From the NCBI RefSeq assembly GCF_022832385.1, contig NZ_JALHLE010000035.1, forward strand, positions 1 to 64,000: 64,000 nucleotides of DNA, written 5' to 3'. Numbering within the stretch: the first letter of the stretch is position 1; every line of letters begins with the position of its first letter. The notes under the pieces are model-generated. The model ran no database searches, was not told where the DNA came from, and saw only the letters and a program-made list of their open reading frames with translations. Positions 22,619-30,736 of this stretch are shown here, piece by piece. The DNA comes from Novosphingobium album (ex Hu et al. 2023). Lineage in GTDB: Bacteria; Pseudomonadota; Alphaproteobacteria; Sphingomonadales; Sphingomonadaceae. A program made the translations under genes and the position numbers.

Positions 22619-23494
22619 ATGTCCCTTACTCTGATGCTTCCCCTGATGCTCGCCCAGGTTGGCGGTTTCGACCTTAACAACCCCTATGCTTCCGCCCTGC
22701 CGCGCGAGATCGTCGAGAAGAAGGCCGATCAGGACCGCAAGCGCCGCGAGGAAGCGGCGATGAACAGCGTGGCCTTGCCCGCGGCGCGTTCGAACACCGG
22801 CTGCATGGGGGCGGTCGAAGCCAATCCCGAAAAGTCGGCGCAGCTCGCGCGCGATGCCATGAAGGACGCCATCGGCCGCGAGCGCGTGCGGGCCGGTCTG
22901 TGCCTTGGCGTGGCGCTCAGCGATCTGGGCCAGTGGGACGATGCGCGCGAGGCTTTCGTGGCGGCGCGCGATGCCGCTGAAGTGGACGATCATGCCAGCC
23001 GCGCCCGGCTGGGCGAGATGGCGGGCAATGCCGCGCTCGCGGCAGGCCAGCCGGGACAGGCGCTGGGCGTGCTCTCGCCCGCCGCCAGCGATGCCGACGC
23101 GGCGGGCGATCCCGAAATGACGGCGGCGATCGCGCTCGACCGCGCCCGCGCGCTGGTGGCGGTGAACCAGCCGGACGAGGCGGCGGAAGCTCTGGCCAAG
23201 GCCCGCACGGCGCAGCCGGACAACGCGCAGGCCTGGCTTCTCTCCGCCACGCTGTCGCGCCGCCAGAACAAGCTGGCGGTGGCGCAGACACAGATCGAGA
23301 AGGCCGCCGAACTGGCACCGCGCGATCCGGAAATTGGGCTCGAAGCGGGCGTCATTGCCGTGCTCTCCGGTAACGACGCAGCGGCGCGGCGCAGCTGGAA
23401 CTCGGTGCTGGCCACGGCGCCCGAAAGCGATTCGGCGGCTACCGCGAAACAGTACATCGCCCAGCTCGGGCTAGAGACCAAGCCGAAGCCATGA
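22619..23494 (+). CDS. Tetratricopeptide-repeat protein
   Basis: A 291-residue protein with an uncleaved or short N-terminal hydrophobic segment (M-S-L-T-L-M-L-P-L-M-L-A-Q), then helical repeats with TPR spacing across about 75-285 (A-R-D/A-L-A-x-G-Q-P-type turns, Ala-rich). It is probably an envelope-associated scaffold. The function is not known. It overlaps the LLM monooxygenase gene by 4 nt. Confidence 0.75.
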   Translation: MSLTLMLPLMLAQVGGFDLNNPYASALPREIVEKKADQDRKRREEAAMNSVALPAARSNTGCMGAVEANPEKSAQLARDAMKDAIGRERVRAGLCLGVALSDLGQWDDAREAFVAARDAAEVDDHASRARLGEMAGNAALAAGQPGQALGVLSPAASDADAAGDPEMTAAIALDRARALVAVNQPDEAAEALAKARTAQPDNAQAWLLSATLSRRQNKLAVAQTQIEKAAELAPRDPEIGLEAGVIAVLSGNDAAARRSWNSVLATAPESDSAATAKQYIAQLGLETKPKP

Positions 23495-24483
23495 TCCCGC
23501 TGTCCGTCCTCGATCTCGTTACCGTTCGCGAGGGCGGCACGGTTGCCGAAGCGCTGGCGATCACCGCGGAAACCGCCCGCGTGGCCGAGCGGGCGGGCTA
23601 CAAGCGCTACTGGGTCGCCGAGCATCACGGCATGGACGGCATTGCCGGGGGCGCGACCTCGGTCGTGCTCGCACATATCGGCCACGCTACCAGCACGATC
23701 CGCATCGGTGCGGGCGGGATCATGCTGCCCAATCACAATCCTTACGTGATCGCCGAGCAGTTCGGCACGCTAGCCGCGCTGTTTCCAGGCCGGGTCGATC
23801 TGGGGCTGGGGCGGGCGGCGGGGGCGGACGGGCGCCTTGCCAATGCCCTGCGCAAGGACATCGTGGGCGCTGCCGAGCGCTTTCCGCAGGACGTGGTGGA
23901 ACTGCAGGCGCGGTTCGCCGGGCAGGCGGTGGGCGGCGTGGCCTCGCCGCAGGCCTCGGGCGCGGATGTCGAGATGTGGATTCTCGGTTCCAGCCTGTTC
24001 GGCGCGCAGCTCGCGGCCATGCTGGGCTTGCCCTATGCCTTTGCTTCGCATTTCGCTCCCGCGATGCTGGATGAGGCCGCGCAGATCTACCGCGAGCGGT
24101 TCCAGCCTTCGCAGGTGCTCGGCAAGCCGCATTTCATGGCGGCCATCAATGTGCTGGCCGCCGATAGCGAGGAAGAGGCCCGCTATCTCGCTTCTTCCAC
24201 CGACCAGAGCTTTGTGGCGCTGCGCACGGGCAATCCCGGCAAGCTTCAGCCGCCGGTGTGCCGCTACCGCGAATCGCTGCCTGCGGCGGCCCGCGCCATG
24301 CTGGAACAGGTCCGTTCGGTCAGCGCCATTGGCACGCCGGATCAGGTGCGGGCGGATATCGAGGCCTTCGTCGAACGCACGGCGGCAGACGAGCTTATCG
24401 TCGGCGTCGCCACCTATGATCCGGCGGCGCAGCAGCGGTCGCTCGCATTGACGATGGATGCACTCGCGGCCCTGTCGTCCTGA
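23491..24483 (+). CDS. LLM-class (luciferase-like) flavin oxidoreductase
   Basis: A 330-residue TIM-barrel protein of the bacterial luciferase-like monooxygenase family, group 1. The N-terminus S-V-L-D-L-V, the Y-W-V-A-E-H-H-G-M motif (about 40-48) and R-I-G-A-G-G-I-M-L-P-N-H are typical of the MsnO8-like subgroup. It probably uses FMNH2 or F420-like flavin; the substrate is unknown. ATG 23491 overlaps the TPR stop. A degenerate FNR-like box begins right after its stop codon, in front of the ferredoxin reductase gene. Confidence 0.88.
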   Translation: MIPLSVLDLVTVREGGTVAEALAITAETARVAERAGYKRYWVAEHHGMDGIAGGATSVVLAHIGHATSTIRIGAGGIMLPNHNPYVIAEQFGTLAALFPGRVDLGLGRAAGADGRLANALRKDIVGAAERFPQDVVELQARFAGQAVGGVASPQASGADVEMWILGSSLFGAQLAAMLGLPYAFASHFAPAMLDEAAQIYRERFQPSQVLGKPHFMAAINVLAADSEEEARYLASSTDQSFVALRTGNPGKLQPPVCRYRESLPAAARAMLEQVRSVSAIGTPDQVRADIEAFVERTAADELIVGVATYDPAAQQRSLALTMDALAALSS

Positions 24484-24497
24484 TTGATATCGATCAG
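24484..24497 (+). promoter_or_regulatory. FNR-like box upstream of ferredoxin reductase
   Basis: TTGATATCGATCAG matches 9 of 10 positions of TTGAT-N4-ATCAA; the final A is G, which also breaks the core CAA triplet. Its centre is 69 nt upstream of the ATG of the FAD reductase and directly behind the LLM gene stop. It is weaker than the ccoN and BVMO boxes. Confidence 0.45.
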
Positions 24498-24558
24498 AGA
24501 AAGGCAATTGCGCTTCAGGCATTGACCGCGCGCAGAATTTGCGGGAACGGGAGCGGCC

Positions 24559-25785
24559 ATGAGCAAAGCAGACGTCGTCATCGTAGGAGCAGGGCATGGC
24601 GGGGCGCAGTGCGCCATCGCGCTTCGCCAGAACGGCTTCGAGGGAACCATCACCGTCATCGGCCGCGAGCCGGAATATCCCTATGAGCGCCCGCCGCTCT
24701 CCAAGGAGTATTTCGCGCGCGAGAAGACCTTCGACCGCCTCTACATCCGCCCGCCGACGTTCTGGGCCGAGAAGGAAATCACGTTCAAGCTTGGCACGGA
24801 AGTGACTGCTGTCGATCCCGCGGCGCACGAACTGACGCTGTCCGATGGCGAGACCTGCGGCTACGGCAAGCTGGTCTGGGCGACCGGCGGCGATCCGCGC
24901 CGCCTGTCCTGTGCGGGCGCCGAGCTGGCCGGCATCCACGCCGTGCGCACCCGCGAGGACTGCGACACGCTGATGGCCGAAGTCGATGCGGGCACCAAGA
25001 ACATCGTCGTCATCGGCGGCGGCTACATCGGTTTGGAAGCGGCGGCGGTGCTGTCGAAGATGGGCCTCAACGTCACCCTGCTCGAAGCGCTGCCGCGGGT
25101 GCTGGCGCGCGTCGCGGGCGAGGAGCTTTCGGCCTTCTACCAGAAAGAACACGCTGATCACGGCGTCGATCTTCGTACCGGCGCCATGGTCGACAGCCTG
25201 GTGGGCGATGGTCACAGGGTTACCGGCGTCAAGCTGGCCGATGGCGAAGTGATCCCGGCTGAAGCCGTGATCGTCGGCATCGGCATCGTTCCCGCCGTCG
25301 CGCCGCTGATCGCAGCGGGCGCGGCTGGTGCCAACGGTGTCGATGTGGACCAGTACTGCCGCACCTCGCTGCCCGACATCTACGCGATCGGTGACTGTGC
25401 GTCCTTCGCCTGCGATTTTGCGGGCGGTAACGTGATGCGCGTCGAATCGGTGCAGAACGCCAATGACATGGCGACCAACGTCGCCAAGGCCATTTGCGGC
25501 GATGAAAAGCCCTACAAGGCGTTCCCGTGGTTCTGGTCCAACCAGTATGACCTGCGCCTGCAGACCGCCGGCATCAACATGGGCTTCGACCAGACGGTGA
25601 TCCGCGGCAATCCGGACGAGCGCGCCTTCTCGGTGGTCTACCTGAAGCAGGGCAAGGTCGTGGCGGTGGACTGCGTCAACATGGTCAAGGACTATGTGCA
25701 GGGCCGCAAGCTGGTGGAAGCCGGTGCCGCCCCTGACCTCGAAAAGCTCGCCGACAAGGACGTGCCGCTCAAGGAACTGATGTAA
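24559..25785 (+). CDS. FAD-dependent ferredoxin reductase
   Basis: A 408-residue NADH:ferredoxin/rubredoxin reductase of the oxygenase-coupled type (as in Rieske and P450 systems). The FAD site G-A-G-H-G-G (11-16) is followed by Y-E-R-P-P-L-S-K-E-Y, a strong signature of this group. The NAD site is G-G-G-Y-I-G-L-E, and the second FAD motif is I-Y-A-I-G-D-C. A C-terminal reductase domain follows W-F-W-S-N-Q-Y-D. No redox-active disulfide is present. No ferredoxin gene is adjacent. It could serve the Rieske oxygenases at 169 and 13400, which lack a reductase; this is inference. Confidence 0.9.
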   Translation: MSKADVVIVGAGHGGAQCAIALRQNGFEGTITVIGREPEYPYERPPLSKEYFAREKTFDRLYIRPPTFWAEKEITFKLGTEVTAVDPAAHELTLSDGETCGYGKLVWATGGDPRRLSCAGAELAGIHAVRTREDCDTLMAEVDAGTKNIVVIGGGYIGLEAAAVLSKMGLNVTLLEALPRVLARVAGEELSAFYQKEHADHGVDLRTGAMVDSLVGDGHRVTGVKLADGEVIPAEAVIVGIGIVPAVAPLIAAGAAGANGVDVDQYCRTSLPDIYAIGDCASFACDFAGGNVMRVESVQNANDMATNVAKAICGDEKPYKAFPWFWSNQYDLRLQTAGINMGFDQTVIRGNPDERAFSVVYLKQGKVVAVDCVNMVKDYVQGRKLVEAGAAPDLEKLADKDVPLKELM

Positions 25786-25791
25786 TCTCAT

Positions 25792-25892
25792 ATTCCTCCC
25801 CGAGCTTGCTCGGGGAGGGGGACCGCCCGCGCAGCGGGTGGTGGAGGGGGAGCAGCCCCCTCCGTCAGCCGCCTTCGGCGTCTGCCACCTCC
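25792..25892. repeat. Intergenic hairpin repeat, copy 2
   Basis: Second copy of the element at 13260-13390. It opens with an 18-nt perfect hairpin (CCCCGAGC-TT-GCTCGGGG, 25798-25815), continues with a CCCGC-GCA-GCGGG hairpin, and contains the 32-bp core (25861-25892) that differs from copy 1 by one base. The right terminal repeat of copy 1 is not retained. It lies between the converging stops of the ferredoxin reductase and queG genes and may act as their terminator. Confidence 0.75.
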
Positions 25893-25919
25893 TCTTCGCT
25901 CGACACGAACGGCGGGTGG

Positions 25920-27032
25920 TTACGCTGTGAGCTTTCTCTTCGCCCATTGCGCCGCGTCCGCCACCACCGGGTCGGGATCGTCGAGCAGCGCCTCCACTTG
26001 CACTAACAGAGCCCGCAGGCCGCTGTTTCCTGCAGCATAGAGGCAATTGCGCACGAAGCGGTTCCGCCCGATGCGCTTGACCGGGCTGCCCGAGAACAGC
26101 TTGCGAAAGCCCGTATCGTCGAGCGTCAGCAGGTCGGCAAGGTGCGGCGCTGTCAGTTCGGCGCGCGGCAGGAAGGCCTTCATCGTGTGCGCCGTCTGCG
26201 CGAACTTGTTCCAGGGGCACACGGAAAGGCAATCGTCGCAGCCATAGATGCGGTTGCCCAGCCCCGCGCGCAGGTCCTCGGGCACCGGTTCCTTGTGCTC
26301 GATGGTGAGGTAGCTCACGCAGCGCCGGGCATCGAGGCGGTAGGGCGCGGGGAAGGCCGCGGTCGGGCAGGCGTCCTGACAGGCATGGCACGATCCGCAG
26401 CGGTCGCGTGCAGGCGCTGAGAACGGCAAGTCCAGCGTCGTGTAGATCTCGCCGAGGAACAGCCAGGAACCATGCTCGCGGCTGACCATGTTGGTGTGCT
26501 TGCCCTGCCAGCCGAGCCCGGCCTGCGCGGCGAGCGGCTTTTCCATGACCGGGGCGGTGTCCGTGAAGACTTTCACGTCCGCCGGGCCAAGGCCGCGCTT
26601 GTCCGCTTCCGCCACGATCCAGCGCGCGAGGTGCTTGAGCGCCTTCTTTACCGTGTCGTGATAGTCCGCGCCTTGCGCATAGACCGAGATCCGTGCCGTT
26701 TCCGGCATTTCTGCAAGGTGCAGCGGATCGGTGGCGGGGGCATAGCTCATGCCCAGCGCGATCACGCTTTGCGCTTCCGGCCACAGCCCCTGCGGCGAGC
26801 GGCGGTGGTGGGCGCGCTCTTCCATCCAGCCCATCGTGCCGTGCATCCCGCCGGCGAGCCACGATTCCAGCCTTTCGGCTCGCGCGCTGTCCTCGCGGGC
26901 ACCGACCACGCCGAATGCGCAGAACCCCAGCGCCCGCGCCTCGGCTTCGAGATCGCAGGCAAAGGCGCTTAGCGTGGTCTTAACCGGACCTGCGCCAGTA
27001 CTGCCGGACGTGGTAGAAGCAGGGGACTGCAT
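25920..27032 (-). CDS. queG: Epoxyqueuosine reductase
   Basis: The last enzyme of queuosine tRNA modification, a cobalamin and iron-sulfur enzyme that reduces epoxyqueuosine; about 370 residues. Two [4Fe-4S] arrays, C-G-S-C-H-A-C-Q-D-A-C-P and C-D-D-C-L-S-V-C-P, and the catalytic-domain motif V-F-T-D-T-A-P-V-M-E-K are present, followed by a C-terminal HEAT-like helical domain. The chosen start, ATG 27032, is tentative: the family core begins some 18 codons later, so a shorter start is possible. The gene faces the natA-like gene, with start regions nearly touching. Confidence 0.93.
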   Translation of the reverse strand: MQSPASTTSGSTGAGPVKTTLSAFACDLEAEARALGFCAFGVVGAREDSARAERLESWLAGGMHGTMGWMEERAHHRRSPQGLWPEAQSVIALGMSYAPATDPLHLAEMPETARISVYAQGADYHDTVKKALKHLARWIVAEADKRGLGPADVKVFTDTAPVMEKPLAAQAGLGWQGKHTNMVSREHGSWLFLGEIYTTLDLPFSAPARDRCGSCHACQDACPTAAFPAPYRLDARRCVSYLTIEHKEPVPEDLRAGLGNRIYGCDDCLSVCPWNKFAQTAHTMKAFLPRAELTAPHLADLLTLDDTGFRKLFSGSPVKRIGRNRFVRNCLYAAGNSGLRALLVQVEALLDDPDPVVADAAQWAKRKLTA

Positions 27033-27075
27033 GAGGGCAGCACTAGGAGATTGGCCCGTGACCGGCAATGCGGCG

Positions 27076-28053
27076 ATGCCTGAAGGGCCTGTCCCCGCCC
27101 GTCCATTCGCAATCGAGGCCCGCGGGCTGGTAAAGCGTTTCGACGGCTTCACTGCCGTAGACGGGGTGGACCTGTCGGTTCCCGAAGGTGCGGTCTACGG
27201 CATTCTCGGGCCAAATGGCGCGGGCAAGACCACGACCTTGCGCATGTTGCTCGGCATCATCGACCCCGATGAGGGTTACCGCCGGATTCTCGGTGCCGAG
27301 CGGCCCCACGATGTGGCGCACGCCATCGGCTACCTGCCCGAGGAGCGCGGCCTGTACCCGGCCATGAAGGCGACCGAGGCGATCGCTTTCGTCGGCGCCT
27401 TGCGCGGGCTGCCGCTGAAGGAAGGCCGCCGCCGGGCGCATGAACTGCTCGAACAGCATGGTCTTGGCTATGCCGCCAACCGCCAGATCCGGCAGCTTTC
27501 CAAGGGCATGGCGCAGCAGGTGCAGATTCTTGGCACGCTGGTGCACAAGCCACGGCTGGTGGTGTTCGACGAACCTTTCTCCGGCCTCGATGCGCTCAAT
27601 CAGGGCAAGCTCGAGCGGATGATGCGCGGCCTTGCCGAACAGGGCACCACGGTCATTTTTTCCACCCACGTCATTTCCCACGCCGAGCGGTTGTGCGACG
27701 ACGTGGCGATTATCGCGGGTGGCAAGGTGCCCTTTGCCGGTCCCGTCGATGTTGCGCGCGACCGCATTCCCGCGCAGGTCCGCCTGGAAACGCACAGCGG
27801 CGACGGGCCGTGGCGTGCGGCGCTGCCCGCAGATGCCCGCCGCGATGGGAAGACCGACGGCGGCGCCTTCTGGTATTTCCCGTTGCCCGAAACCGGGATC
27901 GAGCCGCTGCTGCGCGCCCTGATCGAGGGTGAGGCGGGCATCCTCTCGCTCTCGATCGAGCGGGCCGGGCTGCACGATGCCTTCGTTGCCATCGCGGGCG
28001 AGGCGGCCGCACGCGCGCTCGAAGAGGAAAATCCCGAGGAGATGGGCCGATGA
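27076..28053 (+). CDS. ABC transporter ATP-binding protein (NatA-like)
   Basis: ATPase of an ABC-2 type exporter, about 325 residues. Walker A is G-P-N-G-A-G-K-T-T, the signature is L-S-K-G-M-A-Q-Q (the NatA/CcmA subgroup variant), Walker B is L-V-V-F-D-E-P-F-S-G-L-D, and the switch His lies in S-T-H-V-I. A C-terminal NatA-type accessory domain of about 90 residues follows. ATG 27076 is chosen; GTG 27058 and ATG 27031 are in-frame alternatives. It overlaps the permease gene by 4 nt. The exported substrate (Na+ or a small molecule) is not evident. Confidence 0.9.
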   Translation: MPEGPVPARPFAIEARGLVKRFDGFTAVDGVDLSVPEGAVYGILGPNGAGKTTTLRMLLGIIDPDEGYRRILGAERPHDVAHAIGYLPEERGLYPAMKATEAIAFVGALRGLPLKEGRRRAHELLEQHGLGYAANRQIRQLSKGMAQQVQILGTLVHKPRLVVFDEPFSGLDALNQGKLERMMRGLAEQGTTVIFSTHVISHAERLCDDVAIIAGGKVPFAGPVDVARDRIPAQVRLETHSGDGPWRAALPADARRDGKTDGGAFWYFPLPETGIEPLLRALIEGEAGILSLSIERAGLHDAFVAIAGEAAARALEEENPEEMGR

Positions 28054-29333
28054 ACACGGCTGGACAGACAGGCGCACAGACAGGCCGCCTCTCCGTACTC
28101 GCGGCTGCCTGGGTCGTGGCCCGGCGCGATTTCGTGGCAATCCTGTTCTCGCGCTCATTCTTTTTCTTCCTGCTCGGGCCGCTGTTTCCGGTGATCGTGG
28201 CCGTGCTTGCAGGGAGCGTCGGCAGCCATGTGGACCAGATGGCGGCTCAACCTGCGGTCGGGATCGTCATGACCAGCGCCGATGCCGACGCAGTGGTGCA
28301 GGCGCGCGATTCGCTTTCGGAGCGGCTGGGCACGGGCCTGCCCGGTGTCGTCGTGCTCAAGCGGCTTGAGCCGGGCGAGGTTTATGATCCCGCTCAGGCC
28401 TTTGCCGGCCGGCAGGCCAATATCGCGGCGATTCTTTCCGGCACTCCACAGGCCCCGGTGCTGACGGGGCCGAAGGGCCAGATCGAGGGCTGGAGCGGCG
28501 GGATCGCGATGATTGCCGCGCAGGCGGTGGCAGGGCCGCTCGCTCCCTGGCCCGACGTAGCGCTCAGGACCACCGCGACGAGCAATGCAAACGATCGCGC
28601 CGGCCGGCTCCGGACGGCACAAACAGCGCAGATGCTGCTGTTCCTGCTGACGATGATGCTGGCAGGTATGGTCCTGTCCAACCTCGTCGAGGAAAAGGGC
28701 AACAAGATCATCGAGGTGCTGGCCGCCGCGATCCCGATGGAAGCGGTCTTCCTCGGCAAGCTGTTCGCGATGCTTGCGGTCTCGCTGGTCGGCATTGCCG
28801 TATGGGGCGGGATCGGCATCACGCTCTACCTTGCCGCCGGTTCCGCCGTGCCGCATCTGCCGGTTCCTGCAGTCGGCTGGCCGCTGCTGATTGCGCTGGG
28901 GGTGATCTATTTTGCGATGGCCTACCTGCTGCTCGGCTCGGTGTTCCTCTCGATCGGTTCGATGGCGACGACCGTGCGCGAAGTGCAGACGCTGTCGATG
29001 CCGGTCACGATGCTGCAGCTCATGATCTTCTTCCTTGCCAGCTATGCAATGACGCAGCCGGGCACCGGGATCGAGCTGTTCTCGGTATTCTTTCCGTTCA
29101 GCTCGCCTTTTGCGATGCTGGCGCGCGCGGCGCAGGATCCGGCGCTCTGGCCGCATGCCGCGGCCGTGCTCGGGCAAGGTGTTTGCGTGTTGCTGCTGGT
29201 GCGGGTCGGGGCGGGGATCTTCCGCAAGCGGGTGATGAAGTCCGGGCAGGCAGGGGCGAAGCGCAAGAGCCACCGGGCCCGGGTGCAACGCCATGCACCC
29301 GATGTATCCGGGGTGGCGGCGCAGAACGTGTAA
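28050..29333 (+). CDS. ABC-2 type permease (NatB-like)
   Basis: A 427-residue membrane partner of the preceding ATPase. One N-terminal transmembrane helix (after A-R-R-D-F-V-A) is followed by an extracytoplasmic domain of about 130 residues, then a block of five to six helices with the family motif N-L-V-E-E-K-G-N-K-I-I-E-V-L. The C-terminal tail is basic. The domain order matches NatB / ABC-2 family Na+-efflux-like permeases. It is translationally coupled to the ATPase gene. Confidence 0.88.
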   Translation: MNTAGQTGAQTGRLSVLAAAWVVARRDFVAILFSRSFFFFLLGPLFPVIVAVLAGSVGSHVDQMAAQPAVGIVMTSADADAVVQARDSLSERLGTGLPGVVVLKRLEPGEVYDPAQAFAGRQANIAAILSGTPQAPVLTGPKGQIEGWSGGIAMIAAQAVAGPLAPWPDVALRTTATSNANDRAGRLRTAQTAQMLLFLLTMMLAGMVLSNLVEEKGNKIIEVLAAAIPMEAVFLGKLFAMLAVSLVGIAVWGGIGITLYLAAGSAVPHLPVPAVGWPLLIALGVIYFAMAYLLLGSVFLSIGSMATTVREVQTLSMPVTMLQLMIFFLASYAMTQPGTGIELFSVFFPFSSPFAMLARAAQDPALWPHAAAVLGQGVCVLLLVRVGAGIFRKRVMKSGQAGAKRKSHRARVQRHAPDVSGVAAQNV

Positions 29334-29426
29334 CCAGGCGCGTGGCGCGGCCGAATTGACTCGATGGCGATGCGCACCACATTGTGGAGCACGCGCCGTT
29401 TGATGTCGGAAATCAGGAGAGCTGCC

Positions 29427-29933
29427 ATGCCCCCCACGGCCATCCCCCCCATGGCGACCCGCCGCCGCGTGCTCGGCTGGCTAGGTGCCGGTGTTGCCCT
29501 GCCGGTGCTGTCCGCCTGTGGCAGCGGTGATGCCGAAGCGAAGACCTACCCGGTCCACTACAGCGAGGCCGAATGGCGCAAGCGGCTGACGCCGGCTCAG
29601 TTCTACATCCTGCGCGAGGAAGGCACCGAGCGCCCCTATTCCTCGCCGCTCAACAAGGAACACCGCGAAGGCACGTTCCTGTGCGCGGCGGACGGCCATC
29701 CGCTCTATTCCTCGAAGACCAAGTTCGACAGTCACACCGGCTGGCCCAGCTTCTGGAAACCGCTGCCCGGCGCGGTGGGCACCTCCACCGACTTCAAGCT
29801 GGGCTATCCCCGCACCGAAGTGCACTGCGCGCGCTGCGGCGGGCATCTCGGGCACGTCTTCAACGATGGCCCGCCGCCCACCGGCAAGCGCTATTGCATG
29901 AATGGCGCGGCGATGACGTTCCGGCCGGCCTGA
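29427..29933 (+). CDS. msrB: Exported methionine-R-sulfoxide reductase
   Basis: MsrB reduces methionine-R-sulfoxide in proteins. The N-terminus has T-R-R-R-V-L-G-W-L-G and L-S-A-C, a Tat-type signal combined with a lipobox, so it is probably an envelope lipoprotein of 168 residues. The catalytic Cys lies in R-Y-C-M-N-G near the end; F-D-S-H-T-G-W-P-S-F is canonical. Of the two Zn-binding C-x2-C pairs of classical MsrB, the second (C-A-R-C) is present, but the first reads C-A-A-D. ATG 29427 is chosen because AGGAG precedes it at good spacing. Confidence 0.92.
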   Translation: MPPTAIPPMATRRRVLGWLGAGVALPVLSACGSGDAEAKTYPVHYSEAEWRKRLTPAQFYILREEGTERPYSSPLNKEHREGTFLCAADGHPLYSSKTKFDSHTGWPSFWKPLPGAVGTSTDFKLGYPRTEVHCARCGGHLGHVFNDGPPPTGKRYCMNGAAMTFRPA

Positions 29934-30014
29934 GCATATGGGCAAGTTGAACAGCGCGTTTCCGAATTCGGCAGAGTTCGCAAGGCCGCCCGGCGCCTGA
30001 GGGCCAACAAACAA

Positions 30015-30099
30015 TGGTGCGGGCGGCGGGACTCGAACCCGCACGAGCAAAGCTCAGGGGATTTTAAGTCCCCGGCGTCTACCATTCCGCCACGCCCGC
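30015..30099 (-). tRNA. tRNA-Leu (anticodon TAA)
   Basis: On the minus strand the 85-nt gene starts GCGGGCGTGGCGG and ends in an encoded CCA (30017-30015). The acceptor stem GCGGGCG/CGCCCGC is perfect, the anticodon stem GGGGA/TCCCC encloses the loop CTTAAAA with anticodon TAA, a type II variable arm is present, and the T arm has GGTTCGAGTCC. It reads UUA (and UUG by wobble), a rare Leu codon in GC-rich genomes. Confidence 0.95.
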
Positions 30100-30193
30100 A
30101 CGGAAAGACCGCCGCGCTCTGGCAGATCGCGGGGAGCACGGCAACTCTCTGGATAAGGGAATTTCCCGGCTGCTATCCCGAGCGGTCAGCCGG

Positions 30194-30475
30194 CTACGAA
30201 ACGTTGAGCTTGGCCCGCATTTCCTTGCCTGGCTTGAAGTAGGGCACCCGCTTCTCGGGGACTTCGACGGATTCGCCGGTGCGCGGGTTTCGCCCCTTGC
30301 GGCCTTCGCGGTGGCGCGTGGAGAAGGCACCGAAGCCGCGAAGCTCGACACGGCCGCCATCCGAGAGCCGCTGGGCGATCTCGTCGAAGAACGTATCGAC
30401 CGCGCGCTCCACGTCTTCCGCGCGCAATTCCGGATTGTCCCTGGCCAGTATCTGAAGAAGCTCGGATCTGATCAT
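30194..30475 (-). CDS. ihfB: Integration host factor subunit beta
   Basis: A DNA-bending HU/IHF family protein of 93 residues. It starts M-I-R-S-E-L-L (IhfB style) and has the DNA-binding arm G-R-N-P-R-T-G-E and the C-terminal V-P-Y-F-K-P-G-K-E-M. It acts with IhfA in nucleoid architecture, recombination and promoter bending. The start at 30475 fits the family length; an upstream in-frame extension is not conserved in kind. Confidence 0.95.
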   Translation of the reverse strand: MIRSELLQILARDNPELRAEDVERAVDTFFDEIAQRLSDGGRVELRGFGAFSTRHREGRKGRNPRTGESVEVPEKRVPYFKPGKEMRAKLNVS

Positions 30476-30736
30476 TGCCCCGTCTCCCGCAAAAAAATCG
30501 TCAAAACCCCTGCGAATCATAAAATTACACGAGTTTGCCCGATTAGCAGCCATGAAAATGCCATCGTGGCCGCCTTCGCGCAATGCCCTAGCCTTTTGCG
30601 CCCGGATCGGGCCTCGTCACACGGCCCGGCACACCTGCACCAAGGCGCTGTCCCCATTTACAGGTCCTATTTGCTTGGTAACGTGCAGGCCCTTCAGGCC
30701 GTCCCCCCGGACGTTATAAGGACAACAAGACGTCGC

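Noticed and set aside
23770..26862. A 1030-codon open frame on the minus strand
   Set aside because: It runs antisense through the LLM, ferredoxin reductase and queG genes, has Arg/His/Asp-rich low-complexity translation and no family motif. It is a GC-rich shadow frame.
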